In this document: piece by piece, positions 1 through 11,800 of the stretch | Layout: each line of letters opens with the position of its first letter | How positions within the stretch are numbered: position 1 is the first letter of the stretch | Assembly: GCA_963576725.1 (NCBI GenBank) | Contig: OY755246.1 | Location: 74,765,467 to 74,829,466 of the forward strand | DNA: 64,000 nt | Origin: Azorinus chamasolen | Taxonomy: Eukaryota > Mollusca > Bivalvia > Cardiida > Solecurtidae | Direction of reading: 5' to 3' | The notes under the pieces: generated by a model | The model's database searches: none | Told to the model about the DNA's origin: nothing | Seen by the model: the letters and a program-made list of their open reading frames with translations, nothing else | Position numbers and translations under genes: made by a program

Positions 1-639
1 AAAATATATATAATGATAACGAAATTGAATCGCATATTAGACACCGGCTTACGTAAATAGGCAGACAGCAATGGTATACTGAATGAATCTCGATTTGGAT
101 TTAGAGACATAGGGGATCTGTTGTGAGTTGTCTTATAAAATAAAATAGTCCTAAACAAGACTATAAAATGTTATTAAGCGAGCATCAGATCGTTTTTTTT
201 CACATAACCAAAACAGTGTGATTTCGCCGTTTTAATATCGTGTAAACATTGTTTTCCCAAGTTTGACCGAATTACACCTTGGTTATATTTAGACATGTAG
301 TACATCGGAAAGAAACAGTTCCAAACAGGTCAACACCGTCGATAAGAACGTGTAAACCTCGCCATCAGTGTATGATTTGTGGCTCAGACTTATTCCTTTA
401 CTGCGACTGACGATTTTGACACTTGAGTTAACAGGAAATGCTAGGTCAGCCATGTTTTGTAAATACGCGTATGAATACAATCAGGTCAAAGAGTTCGTAT
501 GACGTCATATATGCTCCAAAGTTTTCTTACACATGTTATTGCTAAGGGAATATTAACCCGTTGGTCTGACCAAGAGGTAAGGGAAATTATGTGTGAAAAT
601 ATAAGTACCACTGACTGAATATTCATATTGCAATCGATT
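1..639. other. Unassigned AT-rich DNA
   Basis: I see no gene, tandem repeat or recognisable mobile element here. The only open frames are short, with no splice context or protein-like composition. It may be the 5' part of the LINE remnant that follows, too decayed to read. Confidence 0.5.
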
Positions 640-2130
640 ATAAACAAGACTACTAGTTGTGATAATAGACAAATTATTGTGCGTTGATAGATTTTCGCAA
701 AGCGTTTGACTTAGTTTATAGAAATGGCATTTGGCTTAACTTAACGGATTATGGCGTATCCTCGAAAGTGGTACAGATGTGTGTGCAAGTTAATGGTATT
801 ATATCAGACAGCTTAGAATGTTACGTATATGGGTGTAAAACAGGGTGAACCATTACCACCTCTATTGTTTGTTTGTTTTCATTAATGACATGCATGCACA
901 ATTGCAATATGAACAATGTGACATCTTCACTTTAGAGGAAATACAGTTGTACTTACTTTTATTTGCTGACGATACTGTATTGTTCTCTTATACTAAAAGT
1001 GGTTTGCAAAACTTTTGTTGAACAAATTGTCTTTTAATTGTAGAAAGTAAACGTCGATAAAACAGTTGCAATGATATTTCAATGTACAAAAACGTAGATG
1101 TGGAATTGTTCTATGATGCCGAAAAGCTACAAGTCGTTAATAAATTAACTTATCTAGGCGTTACTATGTCTGCTAACGGTAGTTTTAACAATACACAAAG
1201 ACAATTAAGGGTCAAGCATTAACATCTAATTTTCGCATGAACATCTTTATTTGAGACCAATAAATTAAATTTGTATGAAAAATTGAAATTGTTAGACGCC
1301 ATGATTATGCATATACTGAACTATAGGTCTCCTGTTTGGGGTTTTCATACAGGTAACGATATTGAAAAAGTGTAACTAAGATTCCTGAAACAGCTACTTC
1401 AGGTATGACTACAGACCCCGGATGCAGCTATTTATTGCGAATTTGGATGGTTTACTTTATTCGTTTTAAGATACTGAGGTCACCTAGACCGCTCATGTTT
1501 AAGCAACTTGATATGAGAGGAAGTGAAAATGAACACATAAATCCCTGGGCGCTACAAATAAAACAAGTATTAGAAGATCTATGTGTTTCCTACTTATGGG
1601 ACTCTGATAATGTAACTAAGCTACAGGTGTCTAAAGTAATTGAGTGTATAAGTGATCAAAATCTACAGCATTGATATAATGAACTTGACAACTTATATAA
1701 GATCGAAACATACATAGGTTTCAAAACAAGATTTGACTGATTTAGAAAAATACCTAAACTGTATTAAGGACGATAACATAGTGTTGCTCTCTCTAGATAA
1801 CGGTGCTCGGTACATAAACTAGCTATTGGAGAAGGTAGACATAGAAATAAAGAACGTATTAAAGAATATGTAATAACTTCAATATAAATATTTTTGCGTC
1901 TGAATATCATTTTGTTTCCAACAAGTATGTATGTCCGTATTATAGAGATATATGACGTAATATTTTAGCAATTAACTAGCAACTACTGCTCTTGGCCTTG
2001 CATGCACAAATTTAACAATACCATGAATGCTACACAAAAGAGTACGATATGACGATTGGTTTTTTCTAGCAACAGTTAAGAGAGAATCTTCAAAAACATT
2101 GAATTAAGTAATACTGTATACAAAAACAGT
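640..2130 (+). pseudogene. Dead non-LTR retrotransposon (Jockey/CR1-type LINE), reverse transcriptase part
   Basis: Conceptual translation with frameshifts shows the RT core in order: motif A as DFRKAFD (about 687-710), motif B as QGEPLPPLLF (841-870), then FINDM, and motif C as FADD (962-973, inside LLFADDTVLFS). Downstream pieces match the usual thumb and C-terminal region of these elements: TYLGVTMSANGSF (about 1148-1190), an LNYRSPVWGFH-like stretch near 1315-1350, and a Cys/His-poor tail near 1900-2100 that reads through several stops. Catalytic aspartates survive but the frame is broken by stops (for example directly after motif B) and indels, so it cannot encode an active enzyme. The endonuclease and 5' end are missing, as expected for a 5'-truncated LINE copy. 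The family (Jockey/CR1 group) is inferred from motif style; the exact clade is uncertain. Confidence 0.85.
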
Positions 2131-2132
2131 TT

Positions 2133-2653
2133 GATTCCCCCAACGATGGATAGAATGTCGTTTACGGAACACTGAGTAGTAACTTTAAATCGCAATTCAA
2201 ATGTAACGAACCGACAGAGCACATACAAACATTTGTGTCAAGAATGACAAATTAATGAAATTATCTCAACGTCTTCCTGATTATATTATGATGTGTGCTT
2301 TAATGCTCTCCAGTTTGTATAACAAATTATGTTTGTTAATATATATTAATACACAGACTTGTTGAAATATTACATATACTTGTTTTAACTACGATTCCCC
2401 CCAACGATGGATAGAATGTCGTTTACGGAACACTGAGTAGTAACTTTAAATAGCAATTCAAATGTAACGAACCGACAGAGCACATACAAACATTTGTGTC
2501 AAGAATGACAAATTAATGAAATTATCTCAACGTCTTCCTGATTATATTATGATTTGTGCTTTAATTCTCTCCAGTTTGTATAACAAATTATGTTTGTTAA
2601 TATATATTAATACACAGACTTGTTGAAATATTACATATACTTGTTTTAACTAC
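2133..2653. repeat. 260-bp tandem duplication (2 copies)
   Basis: Copy 1 (2133-2392) and copy 2 (2393-2653) are nearly identical, differing by one extra C in a C-run and a few substitutions. The unit starts GATTCCCCCAACGATGG. The duplication lies at the 3' end of the LINE remnant, so it probably duplicates that element's tail. Confidence 0.9.
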
Positions 2654-3500
2654 GTTTCAAATCATTAGAAAGGGATATGATCTTATGGTACTACAACATG
2701 CTGCATTGTCAACCTTCTACAGTTGGAAATCACGCTGCCCTCTTTGCATGTACGCCGACAAGACAGGTTTAGTACTCTATGAAGGCGACCTCTTAAATCC
2801 GGAAACGGAAGGAGGACGTCGGGTATTTGTGCTCGTTTTTGTCGTACCATTTATTACTTTTCTACAATTACTCTGTTTGCAGTTCAATCATTGAATACAC
2901 TAGCGATAGGTGGATACAGTTTGTTCACTTAAATGTTTTCTTTATACATGCCGTGGATACAACTTGCTTTACTTTAATATGTTTTCATTTTACATACACT
3001 TTACCACTGTATTTACCATCGCGGCTGTTGTACACTAGTCGGAGAGGGGATACGTTTACTTACCATGTTTGTCTTTTAGGGTGGGACGGAATAAGTACGA
3101 GGCTGTGCGCCCTAAACCGGTTTAACCTATAGTGACATTTGTCAGTGACCGTTCTATGGCGGTACTTACATCTTCCCCCGATTGTTTGTTTGTTATGTCT
3201 TTGTTCGTCTTTTTGTGTGTTTTATATGCATGTACATTTACTGGTTTTTGCAGTGGCGCTGTTCGGGCGGTTGTGTGTTTTGTATGCGGTGTTTCCTGCA
3301 TGACTCATACATTTACTTGTATATTTTACCATGTCTATTATGATTTGATATTTATAACTATTTATATTTGGATAATGTATATGGACAGTGTACCTTTTTT
3401 ACTACTATTTATTGTATTTAGAAATGGACATGTACATGTTTGAACTGAAATAAATACGTACCACACGATCTATTAGCTGCATGATCGGCTTGAGCGTTCC
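2654..3500 (+). repeat. Degenerate Penelope 3'-tail-like dispersed repeat
   Basis: From about 3020 the sequence matches, with many changes, the repeats at 3500-3990 and 62785-63240. Shared landmarks are the 'GGGGATAC' block, 'AAACCGGTTTAACC', 'GTGACCGTTC..GGCGGTACT' and a T/G-rich tail. The portion from 2654 to 3020 contains open frames of 69-101 codons but nothing I can recognise. Confidence 0.5.
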
Positions 3501-3984
3501 TCTGTTGTGCCCTTAACGGCTTCACTGCAGTTGCTCTCACTTCAGCAAAGTCATTGAGTACATACTTGACGAATTTTTCACAGTATGCTATGTTTTACAT
3601 ATTGTCATGTGTTGACCGTCTTCTATGTTTTGGGAAAGTCCGGCGGGGATACCTTTATCTATACAGGGTGACTTTGAAGTATGAGGCTAGGAAATCCGTA
3701 AACCGGTTTGAACCCCCAGTGGTGATTTTGCCACTATTGTTCCAAGGCGGTGCTCTCTTTGCCATCCTTACTATTGTTTGTATTGTGTCTTTGTGCTTGG
3801 GCTTATGTTCATGTTTGGAATGTTTATCTCTAGTACCTGTGTGTTTGTTCAGGTTTTCTGTGTTCATTTTATGTATGTGCGTGTTTTGGGTGTATGGTTG
3901 TGTGTGTGTGTGTGACATGCTATCTATCGATGTTTTGGTGGTGGGTGCGTCTTGTATGTGGCTTTGCCTGCTTGATTTTACTAC

Positions 3985-4000
<16 letters not shown>
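3500..4000 (+). mobile_element. 3' end of a Penelope-like element
   Basis: It begins with GTGCCCTTAACGGC and contains CAGCAAAGTCATTGAGTAC, the same order as in the 3' untranslated parts of the two Penelope-like copies at 58.0-58.2 kb (minus) and 62.7-63.2 kb (plus). It then continues through 'AAGTCCGGCGGGGATACC', 'AAACCGGTTTGAACCCCC' and 'GTTCCAAGGCGGTGCTCTC' into a TG-rich tail. No coding part is left. The 153-codon open frame across it is a by-product of the T/G-rich tail. Confidence 0.65.
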
Positions 4001-4960
<960 letters not shown>

Positions 4961-5810
4961 GATTGGTATAATATCAGTCACATAAAAGAAAGCCTATATC
5001 TACTTCAATTTACTATATGTAACTAACATCATGCAGGTGGATACATGGTAACCATTGAAACACTGGATCCAGATGAGGCACCCAGTAGCTATATGGGCGA
5101 ATTCATAACACATTCTACAGATTGAATCCTGATTAAATGCCGACAGTCTTGACGTATTACCTTGTTTGAAACTACATGACAATGTGATCGACTGTATTTA
5201 AAATGAAATACGAAGATCAGCGTGAACATGGTTAAACCATCTCTAGATTCTTTTATGGCCATATCAGTCAAATTGTCTCCCAAACTAGAATTTAGAACTA
5301 CTCTATATGCAGCTAATTTACATTCATGGTCTTCCCGATAAAGTATAGAGCCATTGTCTTACGAAAAACAGTACATCTTCAAACATTTGCATAAAACGGA
5401 TTCTTATTTTAGGATGGTTGGCTTTACAAGTTTGGCATCAGCTTTTAATTTGTTACATTATCAGTATTGACATTTGACAATGTGCATGCATTGCTCAATC
5501 ATTATGCAATGTGTAAAAAGATTTTGCTAGCCAATCACTCTCATCTGTCTTAACACTTATTATGCTAGGTGAAGGGGTAGTTGCAGTTTAGATCCAGATG
5601 ATATGCTCTTCAGAATACATGATATTTTAAATTCGGTCAGAAGTTTCTCAAACGATGGAATGATTTAGAAAGATTTTAAAACATGTGGCAGGTCAACATT
5701 TGAGCAGACGTCATTTTACAGGATAACACGAGTTAAACGATATACTGTAGTTTTATCCAGAATCCTTGAGAGTGTATGGACTGAGACAGTCAATGAAAAT
5801 GCATAATTTA
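4961..5810 (-). pseudogene. Possible LINE C-terminal zinc-knuckle fragment (5000-5350) in otherwise unassigned DNA
   Basis: On the minus strand, a translation near 5180-5090 reads QGNTSRLSAFNQDSICRMC, which resembles the 'LQ.NR..FNQ...C.LC' segment at the end of the polymerase ORF of many mollusc LINEs. The following HFILxCP-like part is not clear, and the reading frame breaks. I consider this a weak homology call. The rest (5350-5810) shows no gene or repeat. Confidence 0.35.
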
Positions 5811-6545
5811 GCGAGTAAAGACTAGCAACTAACAGTCAAATACAGCAGCCAGTAGAGACTAGCAACTAACAGTCAAATACAGCAGCGAGTAGAGACTAGC
5901 AACTAACAGTCAAATACAGCAGCCAGTAGAGACTAGTAACTAACAGTCAAATACAGCAGCCAGTAGAGACTAGCAACTAACAGTCAAATACAGCAGCCAG
6001 TAGAGACTAGTAACTAACAGTCAAATACAGCAGCCAGTAGAGACTAGTAACTAACAGTCAAATACAGCAGCCAGTAGAGACTAGTAACTAACAGTCAAAT
6101 ACAGCAGCCAGTAGAGACTAGTAACTAACAGTCAAATACAGCAGCGAGTAGAGACTAGCAACTAACAGTCAAACACAGCAGCCAGTAGAGACTAGCAACT
6201 AACAGTCAAATACAGCAGCCAGTAGAGACTAGCAACTAACAGTCAAATACAGCAGCCAGTAGAGACTAGCAACTAACAGTCAAATACAGCAGCCAGTAGA
6301 GACTAGCAACTAACAGTCAAATACAGCAGCCAGTAGAGACTAGCAACTAACAGTCAAATACAGCAGCCAGTAGAGATTAGCAACTAACAGTCAAATACAG
6401 CAGCCAGTAGAGACTAGCAACTAACAGTCAAATACAGCAGCCAGTAGAGACTAGCAACTAACAGTCAAATACAGCAGCCAGTAGAGACTAGCAACTAACA
6501 GTCAAATACAGCAGCCAGTAGAGACTAGTAACTAACGGTCAAACA
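5811..6545. repeat. 37-bp tandem array, about 20 copies
   Basis: The monomer contains CAGCAGCCAGTAGAGACTAG followed by CAACTAACAGTCAAATA. Adjacent starts at 5881 and 5918 give a 37-bp period. Variants alternate between ACTAGC and ACTAGT and between AGCAGCC and AGCAGCG. Copies are very similar, so expansion is recent. Confidence 0.97.
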
Positions 6546-6850
6546 CGGAAGCGACCTACACAAATCTGTAATGTGTGGCAAGCAGCGGGTAGCTCTCGGC
6601 AATCCTATTTTTGTCGCGAGCAGCGAGCAGCGACTCCAGCGAGTATAGACTAGTTATTGACGGTCAAACACGGAAGCGACCTACACAAATATGTATTGTG
6701 TGGCGAGCAGCGAGTAGAGACTAGTAACTAACAGTCAAATACAGCAGCCAGTAGAGACTAGTAACTAACAGTCAAAAACGGAAGCGACCTACAAATATCT
6801 GTAATGTGTGGCGAGCAGCGAGTAGCTCTCAGCAATCTGCTTTTTGTCGC
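6546..6850. repeat. Longer variant monomers flanking the 37-bp array
   Basis: Three degenerate blocks contain CGGAAGCGACCTACA, then TGTAATGTGTGGCGAGCAGC, then TAGCTCTC.GCAATC and TTTTTGTCGC. The 37-bp monomer reappears between them (6715-6775). This looks like the ancestral, longer repeat from which the 37-bp unit was excised and amplified. Confidence 0.75.
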
Positions 6851-7186
6851 TACGTAAGAATCTACTTTGATGGTTTATTACTGGTGCTCCTTGCAGCGTG
6901 TGGGTAGTGAGCTAGATTCTGGTTTGTCTACGTGTAGCGTGTGGGTGGGGAGCCAGATACCGGTGTTATGCGTAGCGTCTTTGGTGTGACTTGCCGGAGA
7001 TCGAACCAGCATCGTCTCGTCATTCAAGGGGATCGTGTTCCACGACTAATTTCACCGTCTATCAACAACACCGGACATAGTTACCAGGCGAAGCGAAGAA
7101 AGTGATTAAACTGCCCAATACCAGGTGTAAAAATCATATATGTGTTTGCATATGTTTAACCGTCATAGAAAAAACACCCATGTATC
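6851..7186. other. Unassigned DNA
   Basis: No gene or clear repeat. Two short related pieces, GCAGCGTGTGGGTAGTGAGC and GTAGCGTGTGGGTGGGGAGC, stand 46 bp apart. A GATCGAACCAGCATCG stretch near 7000 looks slightly like a tRNA B-box complement, but no A-box partner is visible. Confidence 0.4.
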
Positions 7187-7475
7187 CATTTAAGAAATGA
7201 ATGACGTGCTTCCGGTGTTCATGAGGTTATGCAACGCATAGCTTTACGAGCAAAGTTAGTGAAGCCCGAAGGGCTTCACGTGAATCTTTGCTCGTAAAGC
7301 TATGCGTTGCATAACCCATGAACACCGGGAGCACGTCATTTATTTCTTATATTTATATTCCATTGTATTTCTTATATTTAAGAAATGAATGACGTGCTTC
7401 CGGTGTTCATGAGGTTATGCAACTTCTTTTTAGAATAAGGTTATATAAGGACGTTGCAGGGCGAATGTAAATATT
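7187..7475 (+). mobile_element. Foldback element, copy A (arm / inverted arm / partial arm)
   Basis: The arm starting CATTTAAGAAATGAATGACG runs to a centre at about 7270 (GAAGCCCGAAGGGCTTC). It then returns as its reverse complement to about 7352, and a partial third arm follows (7379-7428) with a 45-bp unique tail ending CGAATGTAAATATT. The same 290 bp occurs in reverse orientation at 55200-55489 with the same borders, which fixes both ends. There is no ORF and no obvious target duplication. Confidence 0.9.
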
Positions 7476-8454
7476 AACATTTAATTACTTCACTCAGAGT
7501 TTAAACTGTTGCATAAGTTGGCAAGATCAGAATAATTAAGCTGTAAAATGTTTTCCTGGTACCGAGGAAAAGTCAACACCGCTTCTTATTTGGATCTTAT
7601 TTAAGGAAATTTGCATTTATATTTTCACGAATTAACTGCCGACTCGAAGTATATGGTTGTTCGGTTTCATGTAAAAAAATTTTTTTCTCTCCATACATTG
7701 TGTGAGAAGATATTAGAATATTCATATGTAGGGGTGTGAACGGCGAATAGTTTGTACGGCGAATAACGTTTCTGGTGAATTTTCGTGTACTTTTTGGTCA
7801 ATTTTCGTGTCTTTTAGTAAAGACCTGTACTCTAGATATGCTACTTAAATATTTAAAAACATTGCTTTAGAGTTAGTCAATGTGCTCTTTCAAATCGAAA
7901 ATCTGTTCTTAAGTGTATTACTTATTAAGTTTTATGAATACGCGTCCTGCTTAATACGGCCTTCCGTAAGCAAATAGAGAAGACAAATGAATCTGGTTCT
8001 ACTATGTTGGCAAAGACTTAAATGTGTGTTTCTATATAGAAACGGTTTGAGATTTATTTCTGGCAAAGAATATGATAGAACCTGTCTTAACCGACCATGA
8101 AAAAAGGTCCAATCATCGGTCTGTAAGGCAAGTGGTAGCTTAATGCGGGCCACAATTAATGCAGAAAGCTCCTAGGAGCGTTCTGTATTACTTTTGCCTT
8201 GTATTAAGTAACCTGCGTTTGAGACTTCTGTGTTCTATAATTGAATGGCCTCTTAGGACAGGTTCTGCTGTATGGAGATACAGTTACTTTTCATAGTATT
8301 ATCCCCTTTCTACTAAAGAATTTTGATAAGAATTATTTAATCCTTTACCTGTTTAATATTTAATGCTGGAATAATGAATTCATGGTATAATGACTATTAG
8401 CCAAATTTTTGTAATGTAATTTTTTCAAGTGAGGTTTATGTTTTGACCAAAATC
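7476..8454. other. Unassigned DNA
   Basis: No recognisable gene. The minus frame at 7932-8153 (73 codons) has no splice or homology support. A CGGCGAATA motif occurs twice near 7741-7768 and reappears inverted near 12500-12600. Confidence 0.4.
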
Positions 8455-8712
8455 TAGAATTTGGTCTTCACATGTAATGTCATAAGCAAACAGCAGAACC
8501 TGATCAGACGGCTCCTAAATGTCATCTGATTTGGATCTACCCAGTTTGCAAATTCGTGAGAAGGTGTTTATATGAAGAAAAGCGTTAATGATTTAATTAA
8601 GATTTCTGTAACCAGGGTTTCTCTAGAGAAATATATTCATCGGGTGTGGGGATCGAACTCGAATCCTCGAGATTCCTAGTCAAGAAATCTAATGCGGCAC
8701 CATAAAAGCAGG
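8455..8712 (-). mobile_element. tRNA-derived SINE-like sequence, degenerate
   Basis: On the minus strand, 8712-8640 reads as a tRNA-like head with an A-box-like TGGTGCCGCATTAGA and a B-box-like GAGTTCGATCCCC at 8650-8662. The following body (8630-8455) includes GGGTAGATCCAAATCAGATG and CGTCTGATCAGGTTCTGC, the arms of the hairpin repeat that recurs throughout the window. The anticodon arm cannot be folded confidently, so this is a SINE head or a tRNA pseudogene rather than a working tRNA. Confidence 0.5.
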
Positions 8713-8814
8713 ATCGCACAGCAATGCTGTACAAGTGTTGATATAGGTCGTGGGCCTTGTATTGAAGGAGTTAAGCAGGGATGTACGAAAGACCGGTGGT
8801 GACATTTCCACTTC

Positions 8815-8985
8815 AAGATTTCACACAATAGAAGTCATGATTTCACGATTTCACGATTTCACAATTTCATAATTTCATGATTTCACGATTTCGCGATTTC
8901 ACGATTTCACTTCAAAATTTCACAATTTCACGATTTTACAATTTCACGATTTCACGACTTCACAATTTCTCGATTTCGCAATTTC
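8815..8985 (-). repeat. Left octamer array (GATTTCAC)n of the 1.2-kb element
   Basis: Repeats of GATTTCAC with ATTTCACA and TTCAAAATTTCAC variants, the reverse complement of the right-hand array. Confidence 0.9.
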
Positions 8986-9483
8986 AACCTCATGTAAAAT
9001 CTTTTAGTCACGTGGCACGCTGAGAGGCAACAGAGAGGCTCTCATCCTTGAAATCAGGATGGCGATTTGAAATCCATAAATACACCTTTCTACTCCTTTG
9101 CAAACAGGGTAGACCCAGCTCAGATGACTCCTATAGGATTTAATCTTAATTAAAATCCATGATGTTATTATTTCTTACAGTTTATTATTAGTTAAAGTAT
9201 CCTCCAATACAGTGTCATACAAACATAAGACAACGATTTAACATAATAAACACATGATTGGCAATTGTCATACATGAATATTCATGGAGGAAAGGGTTAA
9301 ACAATCTTGATAGCGGACCATGAGCACATGCTACATGCCAAATATGAAGGTCCTCGGCCCTACAGTTCTGGAGAGGAAAATTGTCATAGTTTTCCGCCGT
9401 TTCTTTCTTCGTGGCTTTTACACCAACGCTGTGATTTCCCGCGTTTTGATGACGTCATAACACTTAGAATGGACAAATTGAAA

Positions 9484-9958
9484 TCATGAAATCATGAAAT
9501 CGTGAAATTGTGAAATCGTGAAATTTTGAAGAGAAATCGTGAAATCGTGAAATTGTGAAATCGTGAAATTGTGAAATCGTGAAATCGTGAAATTGTGAAA
9601 TTTTGAAGAGAAATCGTGAAATCGTGAAATCGTGAAATTGTGAAATCGTGAAATTGTGAAATTTTGAAGAGAAATCGTGAAATCATGAAATTGTGAAATC
9701 GTGAAATTGTGAAATTGTGAAATCGTGAAATCGTGAAATTGTGAAATCGTGAAATTTTTAAGTGAAATCATGAAATTGTGAAATCGTGAAATCGTGAAAT
9801 CATGAAATTTTGAAGTGAAATCGTGAAATCGTGAAATTGTGAAATCGTGAAATTTTGAAGTGAAATCGTGAAATCGTGAAATTGTGAAATCGTGAAATCG
9901 TGAAATCGTGAAATTTTGAAGTGAAATTGTGAAATCATGAAATTGTGAAATCGTGAAA
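9484..9958 (+). repeat. Right octamer array (GTGAAATC)n of the 1.2-kb element
   Basis: GTGAAATC and GTGAAATT octamers with regularly placed TTTTGAAG spacers give a higher-order period of 60-90 bp. It is about three times longer than the left arm. The open frames over it (95 and 64 codons, FTISRFHD repeats) come from the repeat. Confidence 0.95.
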
Positions 9959-10104
9959 TGTAAATGTCACCGCCGGTCTTTCGTAGGGATGTCCTTTCCT
10001 GCCGTATTATTCCCTGACTATTTAAGGCTGTGCATCCGAAGACTGGTGTTATTCGGTCAGTTTATGTTGAAGAGGTAGCACTCTCAAGTAAACAAGTCAC
10101 TTGA

Positions 10105-10150
10105 TTGGTGTGCGTGCGTGCGTGCGTGTGTGCGTGTGTCTCTGTGTGTG
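10105..10150. repeat. Short GTGC/GT microsatellite
   Basis: GTGCGTGCGTGCGTGCGTG followed by a mixed GT tract. Confidence 0.8.
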
Positions 10151-10166
10151 GTTATTAAATATATAG

Positions 10167-10313
10167 AGGATCTTACATGAGTGTTCTTGATTATTGGATT
10201 TATTAAATGAGTCTTTTTAAAACGATAAAAAACGAGCTTTAGCGAGTTTTTTTATCGTTTTAAAAAGACGAATTTAATAAATCCAATAATCATGAACACG
10301 AATGCAAGATCCT
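10167..10313. mobile_element. 147-bp palindromic MITE
   Basis: AGGATCTTAC... at the left and ...GCAAGATCCT at the right are inverted. Pairing continues through TGATTATTGGATTTATTAAAT and TTTTTAAAACGATAAAAAA to a small loop around CGAGCTTTAGCGAG (about 10233-10246). The arms are about 65 bp and highly similar. No ORF. Confidence 0.85.
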
Positions 10314-11690
10314 ATTTATAACATAACACACACAAATGTTATTTGCAGCCAATATTTCAGCAGTAGCGTGGATTGTTATAAATTCTCCTTACATATAGAA
10401 ATGATGAATGAAAGGTGTTATTAGGTTCGCTAGGTAACTGGGACAAAGTAGGTCCAAATTTTCCAACTTTATTTTTTACTTACTGTCATATCAACCAGGA
10501 TCTAATTCAGACCTCTCTGGTATTCAATTTAACTGTGATAGTTTATGATACAAAAACATACAGAAACACGTCAAAATAATTTTTGAGTTACAGTTTTGAC
10601 ATACATAGTTACAAACACGTCACATTATGACGTCATTGTACACAACATGTGTCTATGTAAAGCGCGCCATTTACATGAAGACCTACATACAGTCGCCAAC
10701 ACGTCCGACACTCACTGTCAATGGGATTCGAAATGCGCCTTCGTTTTGGTATATTAAGCCCTTCATTAGTGTTGTATGTATACACATGGACATGGACATT
10801 TCCACCGAGAAAAAAAATCTCGATTCAAGTGTTCAAAATGTTTGAAATGGACAAAAGATTCAGTACGAACTGCTGCATAAAATGTGTTGGAACAGGAGGA
10901 AGATTTTCGCGATCAGCTGAGTTAGTGAGTATAGCATATTTGAAATATGTTTGTGCTGTGCTGGATTCAGATGACTATTGTTGTTGATTGATGAGATATT
11001 TGTATGAGTAGAAATCTGCATAAACAAAAGGACATGCGGTGAAGAAAATGCAAAGTTGAGGAGGCATTTTAATTTAAATGTAGAATTGATTGTATGGGTC
11101 AGAGTAGCTGGTAGGTCTTTTTTGGCATACATTTTGTATATGATTCCTGACAGCGATTACAATTTGTATTATTTTATCGAAATTAAGGCGCAAGTGCCAA
11201 CAATCCTTTGCCATCTATCGTGACTCAATCGTGGACATGTAGGTCGACCACCGTCCGCTAGTTTGTTTGTTTTGACAGCGCGTATGAATCGTTCGAATGT
11301 CATTCGGTCGTTCGAATGTTATTCACTAGTGATTATATGCCCATGATTATCAAAAAATAAATGATAGTGTTACGTCACGCTGAAGCCACGTGTTATGTTA
11401 TAAATATATATATTTTCAAATAATTGTTTACACAGGGAATTCTGTCATGGCAATTAATATAGAAGAATGTATATTTTTGTTTAGACCAAACACCAGTATT
11501 TTCAAATACAAACTGATTAATAAACTAATTCGTTATTCACATATATATATATATCTCTTGTGGTACCCGAAGTTCGTGAATGTCCGGATGCAACAGTATT
11601 TAAAACTACTATGTTCAGACCTAGAAATGTACTTACCATATCTAAGATCTGTTAGGAGCGTAGCTGAATCCTAATATAGATTACGCATCG
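10314..11690. other. Unassigned DNA with short open frames
   Basis: Overlapping frames of 72-94 codons occur on both strands, none with splice borders or recognisable domains. A small imperfect repeat, GTTCGAATGTCATTCGGTCG then TTCGAATGTTATTC, lies at 11290-11325. I see nothing else. Confidence 0.4.
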
Positions 11691-11800
11691 TGGCTATAGA
11701 GGTCCGTGGAGGGCTTGCTCCCCGGGAAATTTAGAATTGATTGGTTTCAAAAAGTGACTTTTACAGAGGCGTCAATAGGCGTCAATATGAAATAATGGGT
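11690..11800 (+). repeat. Dispersed repeat fragment, copy 1
   Basis: AAAGTGACTTTTACAGAG, then CGTCAA....CGTCAATATGAA and AATGGGTTAAA, is repeated at 36545-36602 in the same order. It is a fragment of an interspersed family I cannot name. Confidence 0.6.

Larger units (their letters stand above)
8785..9984. mobile_element. 1,200-bp TIR DNA element with 8-bp target duplication and octamer arms
   Basis: Ends are perfect inverted repeats, ACGAAAGACCGG, then Y, then GGTGACATTT (8785-8807 and 9962-9984). They are flanked by an 8-bp direct repeat AGGGATGT at 8777-8784 and 9985-9992. Just inside each end lies an array of the octamer GATTTCAC / GTGAAATC: left 8815-8985, right 9484-9958, in opposite orientation, so the arms could pair over hundreds of bases. 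The middle holds a fragment of a hairpin repeat (about 9085-9302) and one monomer of the pearl/HINE family found at 30.9-32.4 kb (about 9296-9390). There is no transposase ORF. An 8-bp duplication fits hAT, P or Mutator-like transposases; the TIR sequence alone does not decide. Confidence 0.85.

Noticed and set aside
5811..6545. CRISPR-like direct repeats
   Set aside because: Units are head-to-tail with no unique spacers and the context is eukaryotic; an ordinary minisatellite. The same holds for all the arrays here.
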